Assembly (NCBI RefSeq): GCF_000024365.1
Contig: NC_013235.1
Coordinates: forward strand, 5,022,001 to 5,086,000
Reading direction: 5' to 3'
DNA from: Nakamurella multipartita DSM 44233
Lineage (GTDB): Bacteria; Actinomycetota; Actinomycetes; Mycobacteriales; Nakamurellaceae
DNA: 64,000 bases
Both the position numbers and the translations under genes were made by a program. Below, one piece after another: positions 9,001 through 16,907 of the stretch (positions within the stretch are counted from its first letter, which is position 1; the number at the start of each line of letters is the position of its first letter). The notes under the pieces are model-generated. The model made no database searches. It saw nothing but the letters and a program-made list of their open reading frames with translations, and was not told where the DNA came from.

Positions 9001-9628
9001 CGTCACCCCAGAACTCGACCCGTATCGGATGGTCGGCGGTGGGCGGGAAGATGTCCAGAATGCCGCCGCGGACCGCGATTTCGCCACGCTTCTCGACCAT
9101 GTCGACCCGGCCGTAGGCCAGCGAGACCAGCCGGTCGACCAGCTCGGTCAGGTCAACTTCCTGGCCCACCCGCAGGGTCACCGGCGCCATCTCGCCCAGA
9201 TGCGGAGCCATTGGCTGGATCATCGACCGGATCGTGGCCACCACCACCGCGGGGTAACCGCCCGGGTGTTCCTCCGGGTGCGCAAGACGGCGCAGGGTGG
9301 CCAGCCGGCGGCCGACGGTGTCCGCGCGGGGCGAGAGCCGCTCGTGCGGCAGGGTCTCCCACGACGGGAACAGGGCCACCCGGTCGTCGCCGATCAGGTC
9401 ACCGATCGAGGCGACCGCGGCTTCAGCCTCCCGGCCGGTCGCGGTCACCAGCAACACCGGCACGCCGGCGTCCGGGTAGCCGGCGGCCAGGGTCCCCACC
9501 ACGAACGGACGAATGGCGGGGGGACCCGTCACCCGATGGGTGATCGACCCCGTGGCTTCGTTCATCGCGGCGAAGAAAGGGTCCGCCGATACCGCCGCCA
9601 GCAGACCACGCAGGGAACCCGAGCTCAC
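6050..9628 (-). CDS. mfd: Transcription-repair coupling factor Mfd
   Basis: A superfamily-2 translocase that removes stalled RNA polymerase and recruits UvrA. The 1192 residues are close to the usual length. Visible parts are the UvrB-like N-terminal domain (FPSWETLPHERLSPR), the polymerase-interacting domain (DYVVHSQHGIGKYV), helicase motifs GDVGYGKTE (Walker A), VVDEEQRFG, ATPIPRT and GRVGRGRERGYAY, and the C-terminal TRCF domain. I start at the GTG at 9626-9628 because GGAG lies five bases upstream; an in-frame TTG at 9649 lies inside the leader. A terminator-like hairpin sits immediately upstream. Confidence 0.97.
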   Translation of the reverse strand: MSSGSLRGLLAAVSADPFFAAMNEATGSITHRVTGPPAIRPFVVGTLAAGYPDAGVPVLLVTATGREAEAAVASIGDLIGDDRVALFPSWETLPHERLSPRADTVGRRLATLRRLAHPEEHPGGYPAVVVATIRSMIQPMAPHLGEMAPVTLRVGQEVDLTELVDRLVSLAYGRVDMVEKRGEIAVRGGILDIFPPTADHPIRVEFWGDEISDLRTFGVTDQRSLGAVEQVVAPPCREILLTAEVRERAAQLSAQQTGDPTLAQMLDNLANGITVEGMESLIPVLVGDDLELLPNLVRPGTHVVLADPERIRTRAADLVRTGEEFLAASWMAAATGGRAPIDLGSSAYRSLAEVLDVVRDAELPIWRVASFESGEALQESDSPAVLGAPAYRGELASAIHDARERQAAGGSTVVVVAGAGTAARAGERLAEADMGVVVAEQLTEPPRSDVVTVTCGRLEHGFVLRESGLAVLTEADLTGSTGVNPEAAAARLPARRRNAVDPLALKPGDYVVHSQHGIGKYVDMVQRTSGGATREYLVVEYAPSKRNQPGDRLFVPTDALDQLSRYVGGEVPTLNKLGGADWAKTKGRARKAVRQIAAKLVQVYAARASAPGHAFAPDTPWQRELEDAFPYTETHDQLAAIDEVKADMERAVPMDRVISGDVGYGKTEIAVRAAFKAVQDGKQVVILVPTTLLAQQHLSTFSERMSAFPVTVRGLSRFTSNEQAAQTVKGLADGSVDIVIGTHRLLQPSIRYKDLGLVVVDEEQRFGVEHKEHITALRAHVDMLTMSATPIPRTLEMSLAGIREMSTIATPPEERHPILTYVGAYDEKLVAAAIRRELLREGQVFYVHNRVADIESVARRLREAVPEARIAVAHGQMNEDRLEKIIDGFWAREWDVLLCTTIVETGLDISNANTLIVDHAEVLGLSQMHQLRGRVGRGRERGYAYFLYPGEKPLTETAHDRLATIAQNSDLGAGMAVAMKDLEIRGAGSILGAEQSGHIAGVGFDLYVRLVGEAVTAFKKAAAAAGEELQEEPVEVRVDLPIDANVPHEYIPAERLRLDAYRRIAGVASKEEVAAVRDELTDRYGPIPEQVENLLAVAEFRQVCRSVGVTEVTLGPPGLRIAPIVLPESGQLRMARLYPGSKYRAAASVLTLKPPTAGGRIGAAALRDRELLTYLGRVLEDIAPVPAGASAR

Positions 9629-9645
9629 GACCACTCCAGACCACG

Positions 9646-9675
9646 CCAAAAGCCCCTCGCCGAGGCGACGAGGGG
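9646..9675 (-). terminator. Terminator-like hairpin in mfd leader
   Basis: On the mfd strand CCCCTCG pairs with CGAGGGG (9669-9675 and 9653-9659, 9-nt loop), followed by CTTTTGG. It looks like an intrinsic terminator, yet it lies directly before the mfd ribosome site and no minus-strand gene ends here. It may attenuate mfd or stop antisense transcription. Confidence 0.5.
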
Positions 9676-9740
9676 TTGTCAGGACAGGCTACGCCGAGCA
9701 CCGGTCAAGGACGGACCGCGTGAGAGGATGGCCACTGCGA

Positions 9741-9811
9741 TCCGCCGTGGTGTAACGGCAGCACCTTGGATTTTGGTTCCAATGGTCCAGGTTCGAATCC
9801 TGGCGGCGGAG
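9741..9811 (+). tRNA. tRNA-Gln (anticodon TTG)
   Basis: A cloverleaf of 71 nt. The acceptor stem TCCGCCG (9741-9747) pairs with CGGCGGA (9804-9810). The anticodon arm TTGGA-TTTTGGT-TCCAA places TTG at the anticodon, and the T arm contains GGTTCGAATCC. CCA is not encoded. It stands alone between mfd and glmU on the plus strand. Confidence 0.95.
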
Positions 9812-9991
9812 CGCCCGAGCAGGTCCGGGGCCGCCCAGTGACGCGCGGCGTGTGGTCAGGTGGCTGACGAGCCCGGACTACCATCGGGCAGGTACCTCGC
9901 CGCGGCGGTGGAACGCCGGCGAGAACATTGTCGGACCCGTCGTCGACCAGGCCACCACAGCCGCGAAGCCGTTTCGCAGGAGGAATGAGCC

Positions 9992-11503
9992 GTGCCCCCC
10001 AGGCCAGCCGACCCCACCACCAGCTCCGCCGCCACTGCCTCGGGCATCGCCGCGGTCATCGTGCTGGCGGCCGGGCAAGGCACCCGGATGCGCTCCCGCA
10101 AGCCCAAGGTGCTGCACGAACTGGCCGGAAAGCCGCTCATCTGGCACGCCCTGAGCTGCGCGGCCGCCCTGCGGCCGACCGCGCTAGTGGCCGTGCTGGG
10201 TCACGGGCGCGACGACGTCGGCGGCTACCTGACCGGCGCGGACGACCTGCCCACGATCACCACCGCGGTGCAGGACGAGCAGAAGGGCACCGGCCACGCG
10301 TGCGCGTGCGCGCTGGAGGTGACCGGCCCGCTGTCGGGCACCGTCATCGTGACCTATGGCGACGTGCCGCTGCTGCAGACCGCGACCTTGCAGGCCCTGG
10401 CCGACACCCACGCGAGCAGCGGCAATGCGGTCACCGTGCTGACCGCCACCGTCGACAACCCGACCGGCTACGGCCGGATCATCCGCGACGAGGGTGGCAA
10501 TCTGCTCGGCATCGTCGAGCAGAAGGACGCCGACGAGGCCCAGCGGGCAATCCGGGAGATCAACTCCGGCGTCTACGCCTTCGACGGTGCCGTGCTGACC
10601 GACGGCCTATCCCGGCTGTCCGACGCCAACGCCGCCGGCGAGCGGTACCTGACCGACGTCGTCGGCATCGCCCAGGGCGACGGCCGCCGGGTGGGCAGCC
10701 TGCACGCCGCCGATCCGGTGGAGACCGAAGGGGTCAACGACCGGGTCCAGCTGGCCGAGATGGCCCGGGTGCTCAACGCCCGCCTGGTCCGCCGGGCCCA
10801 GTTGGCCGGCGTCACCATTCACGACCCGGCGACCACCTGGATCCATGCCGATGTCACCATCGGCACGGACACCGAGATCCTGCCCGGCACCCAGTTGCGG
10901 GCCGGCACCTCGATCGGCCAGGGCTGCTCCATCGGCCCGGACACCACACTGACCACCTGCACCGTCGCCGACGGCGCCTCCGTGGTCCGCTCGCATGCCG
11001 AGCAGGCGACCATCGGTGCCGGCGCCAGCGTCGGCCCGTTCAGCTACCTGCGCCCGGGGGCAGTGCTGCAGGAGCGCACCAAGGCCGGTGCGTTCGTCGA
11101 GATCAAGAAGTCCACCGTCGGGGCCGGTTCCAAGGTTCCGCACCTTTCTTATATCGGGGACACCACCATCGGCGCCGGGGTCAACATCGGCGCGGGCACC
11201 ATCACCGCCAACTACGACGGTGACCACAAGTACCCGACCGTGATCGGCGACCAGGTGTTCGTCGGCAGCGATTCCACACTGGTCGCGCCGGTCACCCTGG
11301 GCGACGGCGCCTACGTGGCCGCCGGGTCCACCATCACCGGCGATCTGGGCCCCGGCGCCCTGGGCGTGGCCCGCGGCCGCCAGCACGTCGCCGCCGGCTG
11401 GGTGCTGCGCAAACGCGTCGGCACCCGGGCCGCTGCGGTCGCCCAGGCCGCGCTGGCCGACGAACCTGTCCAGCTCCCCACCCGGGACGAGCCGACCACA
11501 TGA
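9992..11503 (+). CDS. glmU: Bifunctional GlcNAc-1-P uridyltransferase / GlcN-1-P acetyltransferase
   Basis: Makes UDP-N-acetylglucosamine for peptidoglycan. The N-terminal nucleotidyltransferase shows LAAGQGTRMRSRKPKVLHELAGKPL. The C-terminal half (from about residue 270) is a left-handed beta-helix of hexapeptide repeats with the acetyltransferase motifs, including GDTTIGAGVNIGAGTITANYDG. At 503 residues it has a short N-terminal tail. The GTG start is preceded by AGGAGG nine bases upstream. prs follows on the same strand, so the two probably share a transcript. Confidence 0.97.
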   Translation: MPPRPADPTTSSAATASGIAAVIVLAAGQGTRMRSRKPKVLHELAGKPLIWHALSCAAALRPTALVAVLGHGRDDVGGYLTGADDLPTITTAVQDEQKGTGHACACALEVTGPLSGTVIVTYGDVPLLQTATLQALADTHASSGNAVTVLTATVDNPTGYGRIIRDEGGNLLGIVEQKDADEAQRAIREINSGVYAFDGAVLTDGLSRLSDANAAGERYLTDVVGIAQGDGRRVGSLHAADPVETEGVNDRVQLAEMARVLNARLVRRAQLAGVTIHDPATTWIHADVTIGTDTEILPGTQLRAGTSIGQGCSIGPDTTLTTCTVADGASVVRSHAEQATIGAGASVGPFSYLRPGAVLQERTKAGAFVEIKKSTVGAGSKVPHLSYIGDTTIGAGVNIGAGTITANYDGDHKYPTVIGDQVFVGSDSTLVAPVTLGDGAYVAAGSTITGDLGPGALGVARGRQHVAAGWVLRKRVGTRAAAVAQAALADEPVQLPTRDEPTT

Positions 11504-11565
11504 GCGTCCCGAGCAGCACCGCCCCGAGCATCATCGCCAAGGCCCAAGGAGATCGTCCGGCGTGA
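11500..11565 (+). CDS. Possible 21-residue bridging ORF between glmU and prs
   Basis: An open frame of 21 codons starts with ATG overlapping the glmU stop (ATGA) and ends with TGA overlapping the prs GTG start (GTGA). Its product would be MSVPSSTAPSIIAKAQGDRPA. The layout would let ribosomes pass from glmU to prs without dissociating. It may be chance; no family is recognised. Confidence 0.3.
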   Translation: MSVPSSTAPSIIAKAQGDRPA

Positions 11566-12536
11566 ACTCTCTGTCGATCACCACCCGCAAGAGCCTGATG
11601 CTCTTCTCCGGTCGCGCCTACCCGGAGCTGGCCGAAGAGGTGGGCAAATACCTCGACGTCAGCGTCACCCCGCAGTCGGCGTACGACTTCGCCAACGGCG
11701 AGATCTTCGTGCGGTTCGAGGAGTCGGTCCGCGGCAGCGACGCCTTCCTCATCCAGTCCTGCGGCGTCCCCATCAACACCTGGGTGATGGAGACGCTGAT
11801 CATGATCGACGCACTCAAGCGAGCGTCGGCCAAGCGGATCACGGTCGTGCTGCCCTTCTATCCCTATGCCCGGCAGGACAAGAAGCACCGCGGTCGCGAG
11901 CCGATCTCCGCCCGGCTGATCGCCGACCTGCTGCGCACCGCCGGCGCGCAGCGGCTGATGACCGTCGATCTGCACACCGATCAGATCCAGGGCTTCTTCG
12001 ACGGCCCGGTCGACCACCTGTTCGCGCAGCCGCTGCTGACCGGCTACGTGGGCGCGCGCTATATCGGCGACAACCTGACCGTCGTCTCCCCCGACTCCGG
12101 CCGCGTCCGCACCGCCGAGCGCTGGGCCGACCGGCTCGGCGGGGCGCCGATCGCCTTCATCCACAAGACCCGCGACCCCAGCCGGCCCAACCAGGTCGTC
12201 GCCAACCGGGTGGTCGGTGACGTCGCCGACCGCACCTGCATCGTCGTCGACGACATGATCGACACCGGCGGCACGATCTCCAAGGCCGTCAAGCAGGTGC
12301 TGGAGGCCGGCGCCAAGAAAGTCATCGTGGCCGCCACCCACGGCGTCCTCTCCGACCCGGCGGCCGAACGGCTGGCCAACTCGGGCGCGGTCGAGGTGGT
12401 CCTGACCAATACCCTGGACATCCCGCCCGCGCACCAGTTCGAGCAGCTCACGGTGCTCTCGATCGCCCCGCTCATCGCCAAGGCCATTCACGAGGTCTTC
12501 GAGGACGGCTCGGTCACCTCGCTGTTCGACAGCTGA
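11562..12536 (+). CDS. prs: Ribose-phosphate pyrophosphokinase
   Basis: Makes PRPP from ribose 5-phosphate and ATP for nucleotide, histidine, tryptophan and, in actinobacteria, arabinogalactan precursor synthesis. Landmarks are FSGRAYPELAEEV near the N-terminus, the catalytic flexible loop region (YARQDKKHRGREPISA), DLHTDQIQGFFDGPVDH for metal/ribose phosphate, and the PRPP-binding loop VVDDMIDTGGT. At 324 residues it has normal length. AAGGAG lies about ten bases before the GTG start at 11562. Confidence 0.97.
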   Translation: MNSLSITTRKSLMLFSGRAYPELAEEVGKYLDVSVTPQSAYDFANGEIFVRFEESVRGSDAFLIQSCGVPINTWVMETLIMIDALKRASAKRITVVLPFYPYARQDKKHRGREPISARLIADLLRTAGAQRLMTVDLHTDQIQGFFDGPVDHLFAQPLLTGYVGARYIGDNLTVVSPDSGRVRTAERWADRLGGAPIAFIHKTRDPSRPNQVVANRVVGDVADRTCIVVDDMIDTGGTISKAVKQVLEAGAKKVIVAATHGVLSDPAAERLANSGAVEVVLTNTLDIPPAHQFEQLTVLSIAPLIAKAIHEVFEDGSVTSLFDS

Positions 12537-12539
12537 TCA

Positions 12540-12890
12540 TTGAACGTTCCGGACTCGTGGCGGTGGTGGGTCGACCCGCTGCTGCACGAGGAGCCTGGGG
12601 CGTCGATCCTCGCCCTCGTGGCGCTGGCGCTGATGGTGGTCGGCGCGATCGGCACGATCCGCACCGGCCGCTGGTCCAGCCGAGGCATCCTGCTGGTCGG
12701 CGCGGTGCTCTGGCCGCTGCCCGATCAGTCCTGGCAGGGCCCGGTGGTCGCTGCCCTGGGAGGTGGGCACGGCATTCATCTGACCGATCTGCTCAGCGTC
12801 GTGGCCGGCGTCATCGCCATCCTTCCCTGGCCCAGGCGGCGCCGCCGGGATGACGGGACCGGTCAGCCGACCCCGGCGGGGATCGGCTGA
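12540..12890 (+). CDS. Small membrane protein, function unknown
   Basis: A 116-residue protein with two clear hydrophobic helices (ASILALVALALMVVGAIGTI and LTDLLSVVAGVIAIL), a possible third around GILLVGAVLWPL, and a basic tail (RRRRRDD). It begins with TTG three bases after the prs stop and has no strong ribosome site, so coupled translation from prs is likely. Its last 28 bases overlap the convergent LCP gene. No family is recognised. Confidence 0.6.
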   Translation: MNVPDSWRWWVDPLLHEEPGASILALVALALMVVGAIGTIRTGRWSSRGILLVGAVLWPLPDQSWQGPVVAALGGGHGIHLTDLLSVVAGVIAILPWPRRRRRDDGTGQPTPAGIG

Positions 12891-13960
12891 TCGGCGATCA
12901 GCGCATCGAAGTAGGCGTTGATCCCGGCGCCGGCCCGCAGCCCGTCGGTCCCGGAATCGGGCACCGTCGGGACGGTGTAGTCGTTCACCTGGGCGTCCCC
13001 CGTGCCGCGCAGCGCGACGGCCAGCTCGGCCAGGTCGGACACGGTCACATTGTCGGTGACCGCGTTGTCGATGATCGTGTGCAGCGTGCTGTTGAGCCGA
13101 GCGGGGTCGCCGACCAGGTCGCTGCTGATGGCCTTCGCCAGCATGGCGCTGAGCAGTTGCTGCTGACGGCCGATTCGGCCCAAGTCACCGGTGGGATCGC
13201 CGGCCACCCGACGGGCCCGGACCAGCGCCAGCGCCTGGTCGCCATTGACCAGGCGGGTACCGCCGGCGTCGATGATGGTCTTCCCGTTGTCGACGACCGG
13301 CCCGGGGAAGGTCATGGTGACGCCACCCATGGCGTCCACGATCTTCTTGAAGCCTTCGAAGTTGAACACGATCAGTCGATCGATCCGCACGCCGGTCAGC
13401 GCCTGCACGGCCTTGATCGTGCAAGTCGGGCCGCCGACCGCGTAGGCATTGGTGATCTTCCATTCCGAGTACGGGTTGTCGAAGTCCCGATCGGACAGGC
13501 TGCCGCTGGAGTAGTCCCAGGCCTTGCAGGTGGGGGCGGTAATCATCAGATCACGAGGAATGGAGACCAGGTCGACACGCTGCCGGTCCGCGGAGACGTG
13601 CGCGATCATGATGACGTCGGACTGTGAGGTGCCGGTGCCGGGCGCGGTCTGGCTCGGCGGCCGGGTGTCCAGTCCGAGGATGAGGATGTTCTCGGCCGCC
13701 CCCGCGGTGTCCCCGGGGTCGGCTGTGCCGTCGGACTGCGCGGCCGCTGCGGACACGGGCGCAGTGCGGATGTTGGGGTCATCGGGGTACAGCGCCGCCA
13801 CGGCGTTGCTCTGCAACTGATCGTCCGCCTGGCCCAGCAGCCACCATGCGGTGCCGCTGGCCGCCATGACCACCACCGCCAGCCCCGCCACCAGCGCGCG
13901 TCCCACCGCGACGGCCGACCGACTGATCCGCCGGGGTCGCCCTCCCTCGTTCACCGCCAT
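12863..13960 (-). CDS. LytR-CpsA-Psr family cell-wall ligase
   Basis: LCP proteins transfer polyprenyl-phosphate-linked glycopolymers to peptidoglycan; in actinobacteria, arabinogalactan or teichoic-type polymers. The basic N-terminus and one transmembrane helix (about 20-45) anchor an extracytoplasmic domain beginning ILILGLDTRPP. SDVIMIAHVSADRQRVDLVSIPRDLMI carries the conserved arginine, and VRARR and GDLGRIGRQQQLLSAML are typical later motifs. No LytR_C tail is present. The start is ATG at 13958-13960; a GTG nine bases upstream is possible. Confidence 0.92.
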   Translation of the reverse strand: MAVNEGGRPRRISRSAVAVGRALVAGLAVVVMAASGTAWWLLGQADDQLQSNAVAALYPDDPNIRTAPVSAAAAQSDGTADPGDTAGAAENILILGLDTRPPSQTAPGTGTSQSDVIMIAHVSADRQRVDLVSIPRDLMITAPTCKAWDYSSGSLSDRDFDNPYSEWKITNAYAVGGPTCTIKAVQALTGVRIDRLIVFNFEGFKKIVDAMGGVTMTFPGPVVDNGKTIIDAGGTRLVNGDQALALVRARRVAGDPTGDLGRIGRQQQLLSAMLAKAISSDLVGDPARLNSTLHTIIDNAVTDNVTVSDLAELAVALRGTGDAQVNDYTVPTVPDSGTDGLRAGAGINAYFDALIADQPIPAGVG

Positions 13961-14126
13961 GACTCTCACTCTACGTGTGCATTCAGACCTCCCTATCCCT
14001 CGATATGACGATCACGGTGCCCTTTCGAGTGACGCAGCTAGCGATCCCGCCACCCTCGGTGTCGAACCCGTCGCGGCCGAGGGGGTCTGATCATCGGGTG
14101 GCGTCACTCACGACCTACGCCCCTAT

Positions 14127-14161
14127 GGTCAATTGACCGCAAGACTTCCTGTTGTTAGCCT
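14127..14161 (+). promoter_or_regulatory. Promoter overlapped by GGTCAATTGACC palindrome
   Basis: TTGACC (14133-14138), 17 bp, then TAGCCT (14156-14161) is a good SigA-like promoter 49 bp upstream of the DUF6421 gene. The -35 hexamer is half of the perfect palindrome GGTCAATTGACC (14127-14138), a plausible repressor or activator site. The 249 bp between the LCP and DUF6421 starts hold no other feature I can name. Confidence 0.55.
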
Positions 14162-14209
14162 GATGAGAAAGAAATTCTTGTTTCGGATTGCGGCGAGGAG
14201 GGCGAGACG

Positions 14210-16120
14210 ATGAGCGCGTTTCCCAGCGTGATGGTGACGGCCGGCGACCACGATCCGGCCGCGGACGGCATTGCCGGTCGGGCGCGCACGGTCCTGGCCC
14301 ACCACGGTTACCGGCTCGTCGAGGACGCGGCGGCGGCCGATGTCGTGGTGGCCACCGGGCCGTCGGCCGCGACGGCCATGCTGAGCGCCGCGACCACCGG
14401 GCTGGTTTTGATCGGCACGACCTGGCCGGCCCCCGTGGCCGACGTCCTCACGGTCGCCGGGATCGAGCCCGATCGCACCCTGGGCGAGGGCATGGGCAGC
14501 GCCGGCTCCCTCCAGGCCGCCGGCCCGGCGCCCGAGATGGCCGGCGTCGACCTGCTGGCCCGGGTCGACCCGGTCACGCTGACCGCGACCGGCACGCTCG
14601 CGGTGCGCAGCCCGGCCTTCCCGTTGCTGCACTCGATCGGCGACTCCGGTCGGGTCGTGGCCGCCGGATCTGACGACGGCAACCGTAGGGTCGTCGTGCT
14701 GGCGATCCAGCCCGGTTCCGGGCCGTCGGCCGACGAGCTGTTGTTCAATGCGGTCACCTACGCGGCCGGTCGTGCGTCGACCGCTCGTTCGGCGACCCGC
14801 TCGGCCGCGACGAGCCGAACCGCCGACCATCCCGCGTGGCAGCGACTCAAGGCCGCCGTCGGCGACCTGCAGGCCGTGCAGGCGACCGACGGGGCGATTC
14901 CGGACGCCCTGGCGCACGACGCGGCCCGGGCCGCCGTCGGCGTGATCACCGATGCCGTCGTCGAACTGGCGCCTCGGTTCCCGCACGACGCGGACTACCT
15001 GGCCGCCCTGGTCAAGGACCTCACCCGCTGGCAGGACAGTAGTTTCGCGGTGCCGGACTTCCTGGACTCACTGGTGGCGTTCCACCCCGAGCGCGACCGC
15101 ACCGACGGACGCGAGCACCTCGTCCTCTTCCCGATGTACACCCAGAACGGCAGTCCCGACCGGCACCTGGAAGCCGTTCTCGTCCAGGTGATCTGGCCGG
15201 ACTTCATCGCCGATCTGCAGGCCGGCGACTACTCCAACCAGCTGTACGTGCCGATCCGCTTCCTGGACTTCACTGCCGGTTACGACACCAACTCCGCGGT
15301 GCTGTTTCCGGAGACGGTGGCCATGCGAGAGGTCCCCAAGTTCACCTGGGGCGCCATCTTCGCCGACCGGGAGGCCGCTCGGTTCCGCCGGGTGGTGACC
15401 GCGGCCGCCGAGATCACCAGCCTGGCCATGCCTCCGGACGCCGCCCGACTCCTGGTCGACCAGCAACTGACCGAGCAGACGTTCGTGATGTGGGATCTCA
15501 TCCACGACCGCACGCACATGCACGGGGATCTGCCCTTCGATCCGTTCATGATCAAGCAGCGGATGCCCTACTTCCTGTACTCGTTGGAAGAACTGCGCTG
15601 CGACCTGACCGCGTTCCGGGAGTCAGTCGCCCTGGAGCAGCAGGGAGTTCCGCACGCCCGCCTGGTCCAGTACGCGATCCTGTTCGACCGCATCTTCCGC
15701 TTCCCGATCACCGGCAGCCGGGTCCGCAACTACGACGGGCTGGGCGGGCAGCTGCTCTTCGCCTGGTTGCACCAGCACGACGTGCTGCACTGGACCGACA
15801 ACCGGCTCTCCATCGAATGGGACCGGGTGGCCGAGCAGGTGCTCGATCTCGGCCGGCAGATCGAGGATCTCTACTGGCGATCGATCGATCGGCCCAAGGT
15901 GAACCACTGGCTGGCCGCCTACCGGTTGGTGTCGGCCACGCTGGAGCCGCATCCGGCCTCGGTGTGGGCCCGTGGGGCCGACGGGCTGGCCCTGGACGGC
16001 CCGCCCAAGGGGTTGACCGACGCCGTGCTGCCCGACGAGTTCCCGCTGTCGATGTTCTACGAAGCGCTCTCGCGCAAGCTGGCCCCGGTCATCGCGTCCA
16101 CCAAAGGCATCACCGGGTGA
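14210..16120 (+). CDS. DUF6421 family protein with N-terminal extra domain
   Basis: A 636-residue protein. From about residue 205 it matches what I know of DUF6421: HPAWQRLKAAV, FPMYTQNGSPDRHLEAVLVQVIWPDF, DFTAGYDTNSAVLFPE, FTWGAIFADREAARFRRV and WDLIHDRTHMHGDLPFDPF. The His/Asp-rich HDRTHMHGD resembles a metal site, but the activity is unknown. The first 190 residues look like a separate alpha/beta domain joined by a linker; I think many DUF6421 proteins lack it. The ATG has GAGGAGGG upstream. It heads an operon with an SDR and a threonine aldolase, so a small-molecule pathway is likely. Confidence 0.75.
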   Translation: MSAFPSVMVTAGDHDPAADGIAGRARTVLAHHGYRLVEDAAAADVVVATGPSAATAMLSAATTGLVLIGTTWPAPVADVLTVAGIEPDRTLGEGMGSAGSLQAAGPAPEMAGVDLLARVDPVTLTATGTLAVRSPAFPLLHSIGDSGRVVAAGSDDGNRRVVVLAIQPGSGPSADELLFNAVTYAAGRASTARSATRSAATSRTADHPAWQRLKAAVGDLQAVQATDGAIPDALAHDAARAAVGVITDAVVELAPRFPHDADYLAALVKDLTRWQDSSFAVPDFLDSLVAFHPERDRTDGREHLVLFPMYTQNGSPDRHLEAVLVQVIWPDFIADLQAGDYSNQLYVPIRFLDFTAGYDTNSAVLFPETVAMREVPKFTWGAIFADREAARFRRVVTAAAEITSLAMPPDAARLLVDQQLTEQTFVMWDLIHDRTHMHGDLPFDPFMIKQRMPYFLYSLEELRCDLTAFRESVALEQQGVPHARLVQYAILFDRIFRFPITGSRVRNYDGLGGQLLFAWLHQHDVLHWTDNRLSIEWDRVAEQVLDLGRQIEDLYWRSIDRPKVNHWLAAYRLVSATLEPHPASVWARGADGLALDGPPKGLTDAVLPDEFPLSMFYEALSRKLAPVIASTKGITG

Positions 16121-16162
16121 TGCCGGCGCATCCTTGCGGCCCTCGGCCCTAGAATCCGGCCG

Positions 16163-16882
16163 ATGACTATTGATCTGCGCGAACTGGTGGTCGTGGTGAC
16201 CGGCGCGACCGGTCCCGCCGGTGGTGCCGCCTGCTCCGCGTTGCGCGCGGCCGGGGCCACCGTGGTCGCCGTCGGGCATTCGCCGAGCCGGCTGGCTGCG
16301 CTGGCCGACATCGTGCCCGGCTTGCTGACCGAGTCGGTGGACCTGGCCGATCTTGACGCGGTCACCGCGCTCGCCGCCCGGGTGCGCAAGGGACAGGGTC
16401 GGGTCGACGGGTTGGTCCATCTGGTCGGCGGCTACCGGGGTGGCGACAGCTTCACCGCCAACAGTGAAGCGGACTGGCAGTTCCTCTCGTCGGGACTGAT
16501 CGACACCTTGCGCCACGTCACGCTGGCCTTCCACGACGATCTGATCTCCGCGCCGGCCGGCCGGGTCGCCATCGTCAGCGCCCGCGCCGCGGGCAAGCCG
16601 TCGGCCGGGTCGGCGAACTACGCCGCCGCGAAGGCCGCCGCCGAGGCGTGGATGCTGGCCCTGGCCGACTCGTTCCGCTCCGCCACGGCGGCATCGCCGG
16701 ACGGCGCGGCGGCGGTCATCTTCGTGATCAAGGCGCTGGTCACCGAGCAGATGCGCGCCCAGTCCCCGCAACGCCGATTCCCCGGCTTCACCGACGTGAC
16801 CGACCTGGCGGACCGTATCGTCGAGCTGTGGGCGGCCGACGCACCGGATCTCAATGCCGCCCGTATCACCCTCGACCTCTGA
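16163..16882 (+). CDS. Short-chain dehydrogenase/reductase
   Basis: A 239-residue Rossmann oxidoreductase. VVTGATGPAGGAACSAL is the nucleotide-binding TGxxxGxG region near residue 12. LVHLVGGYRGG replaces the usual NNAG segment. SAR...SANYAAAKAAAEAW supplies the YxxxK catalytic pair. The substrate is unknown. It follows the DUF6421 gene by 42 bp and precedes a threonine aldolase by 25 bp on the same strand; the trio also occurs, in my recollection, in Streptomyces, so they probably act together. Confidence 0.85.
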   Translation: MTIDLRELVVVVTGATGPAGGAACSALRAAGATVVAVGHSPSRLAALADIVPGLLTESVDLADLDAVTALAARVRKGQGRVDGLVHLVGGYRGGDSFTANSEADWQFLSSGLIDTLRHVTLAFHDDLISAPAGRVAIVSARAAGKPSAGSANYAAAKAAAEAWMLALADSFRSATAASPDGAAAVIFVIKALVTEQMRAQSPQRRFPGFTDVTDLADRIVELWAADAPDLNAARITLDL

Positions 16883-16907
16883 TCCCGACCTCGAAAGTTG
16901 CTCTGAC

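Noticed and set aside
6485..9841. Very long open frame on the plus strand opposite mfd
   Set aside because: Its translation is Arg/His/Gln/Pro-rich without domains and mirrors the third-position bias of mfd; it is a G+C shadow.
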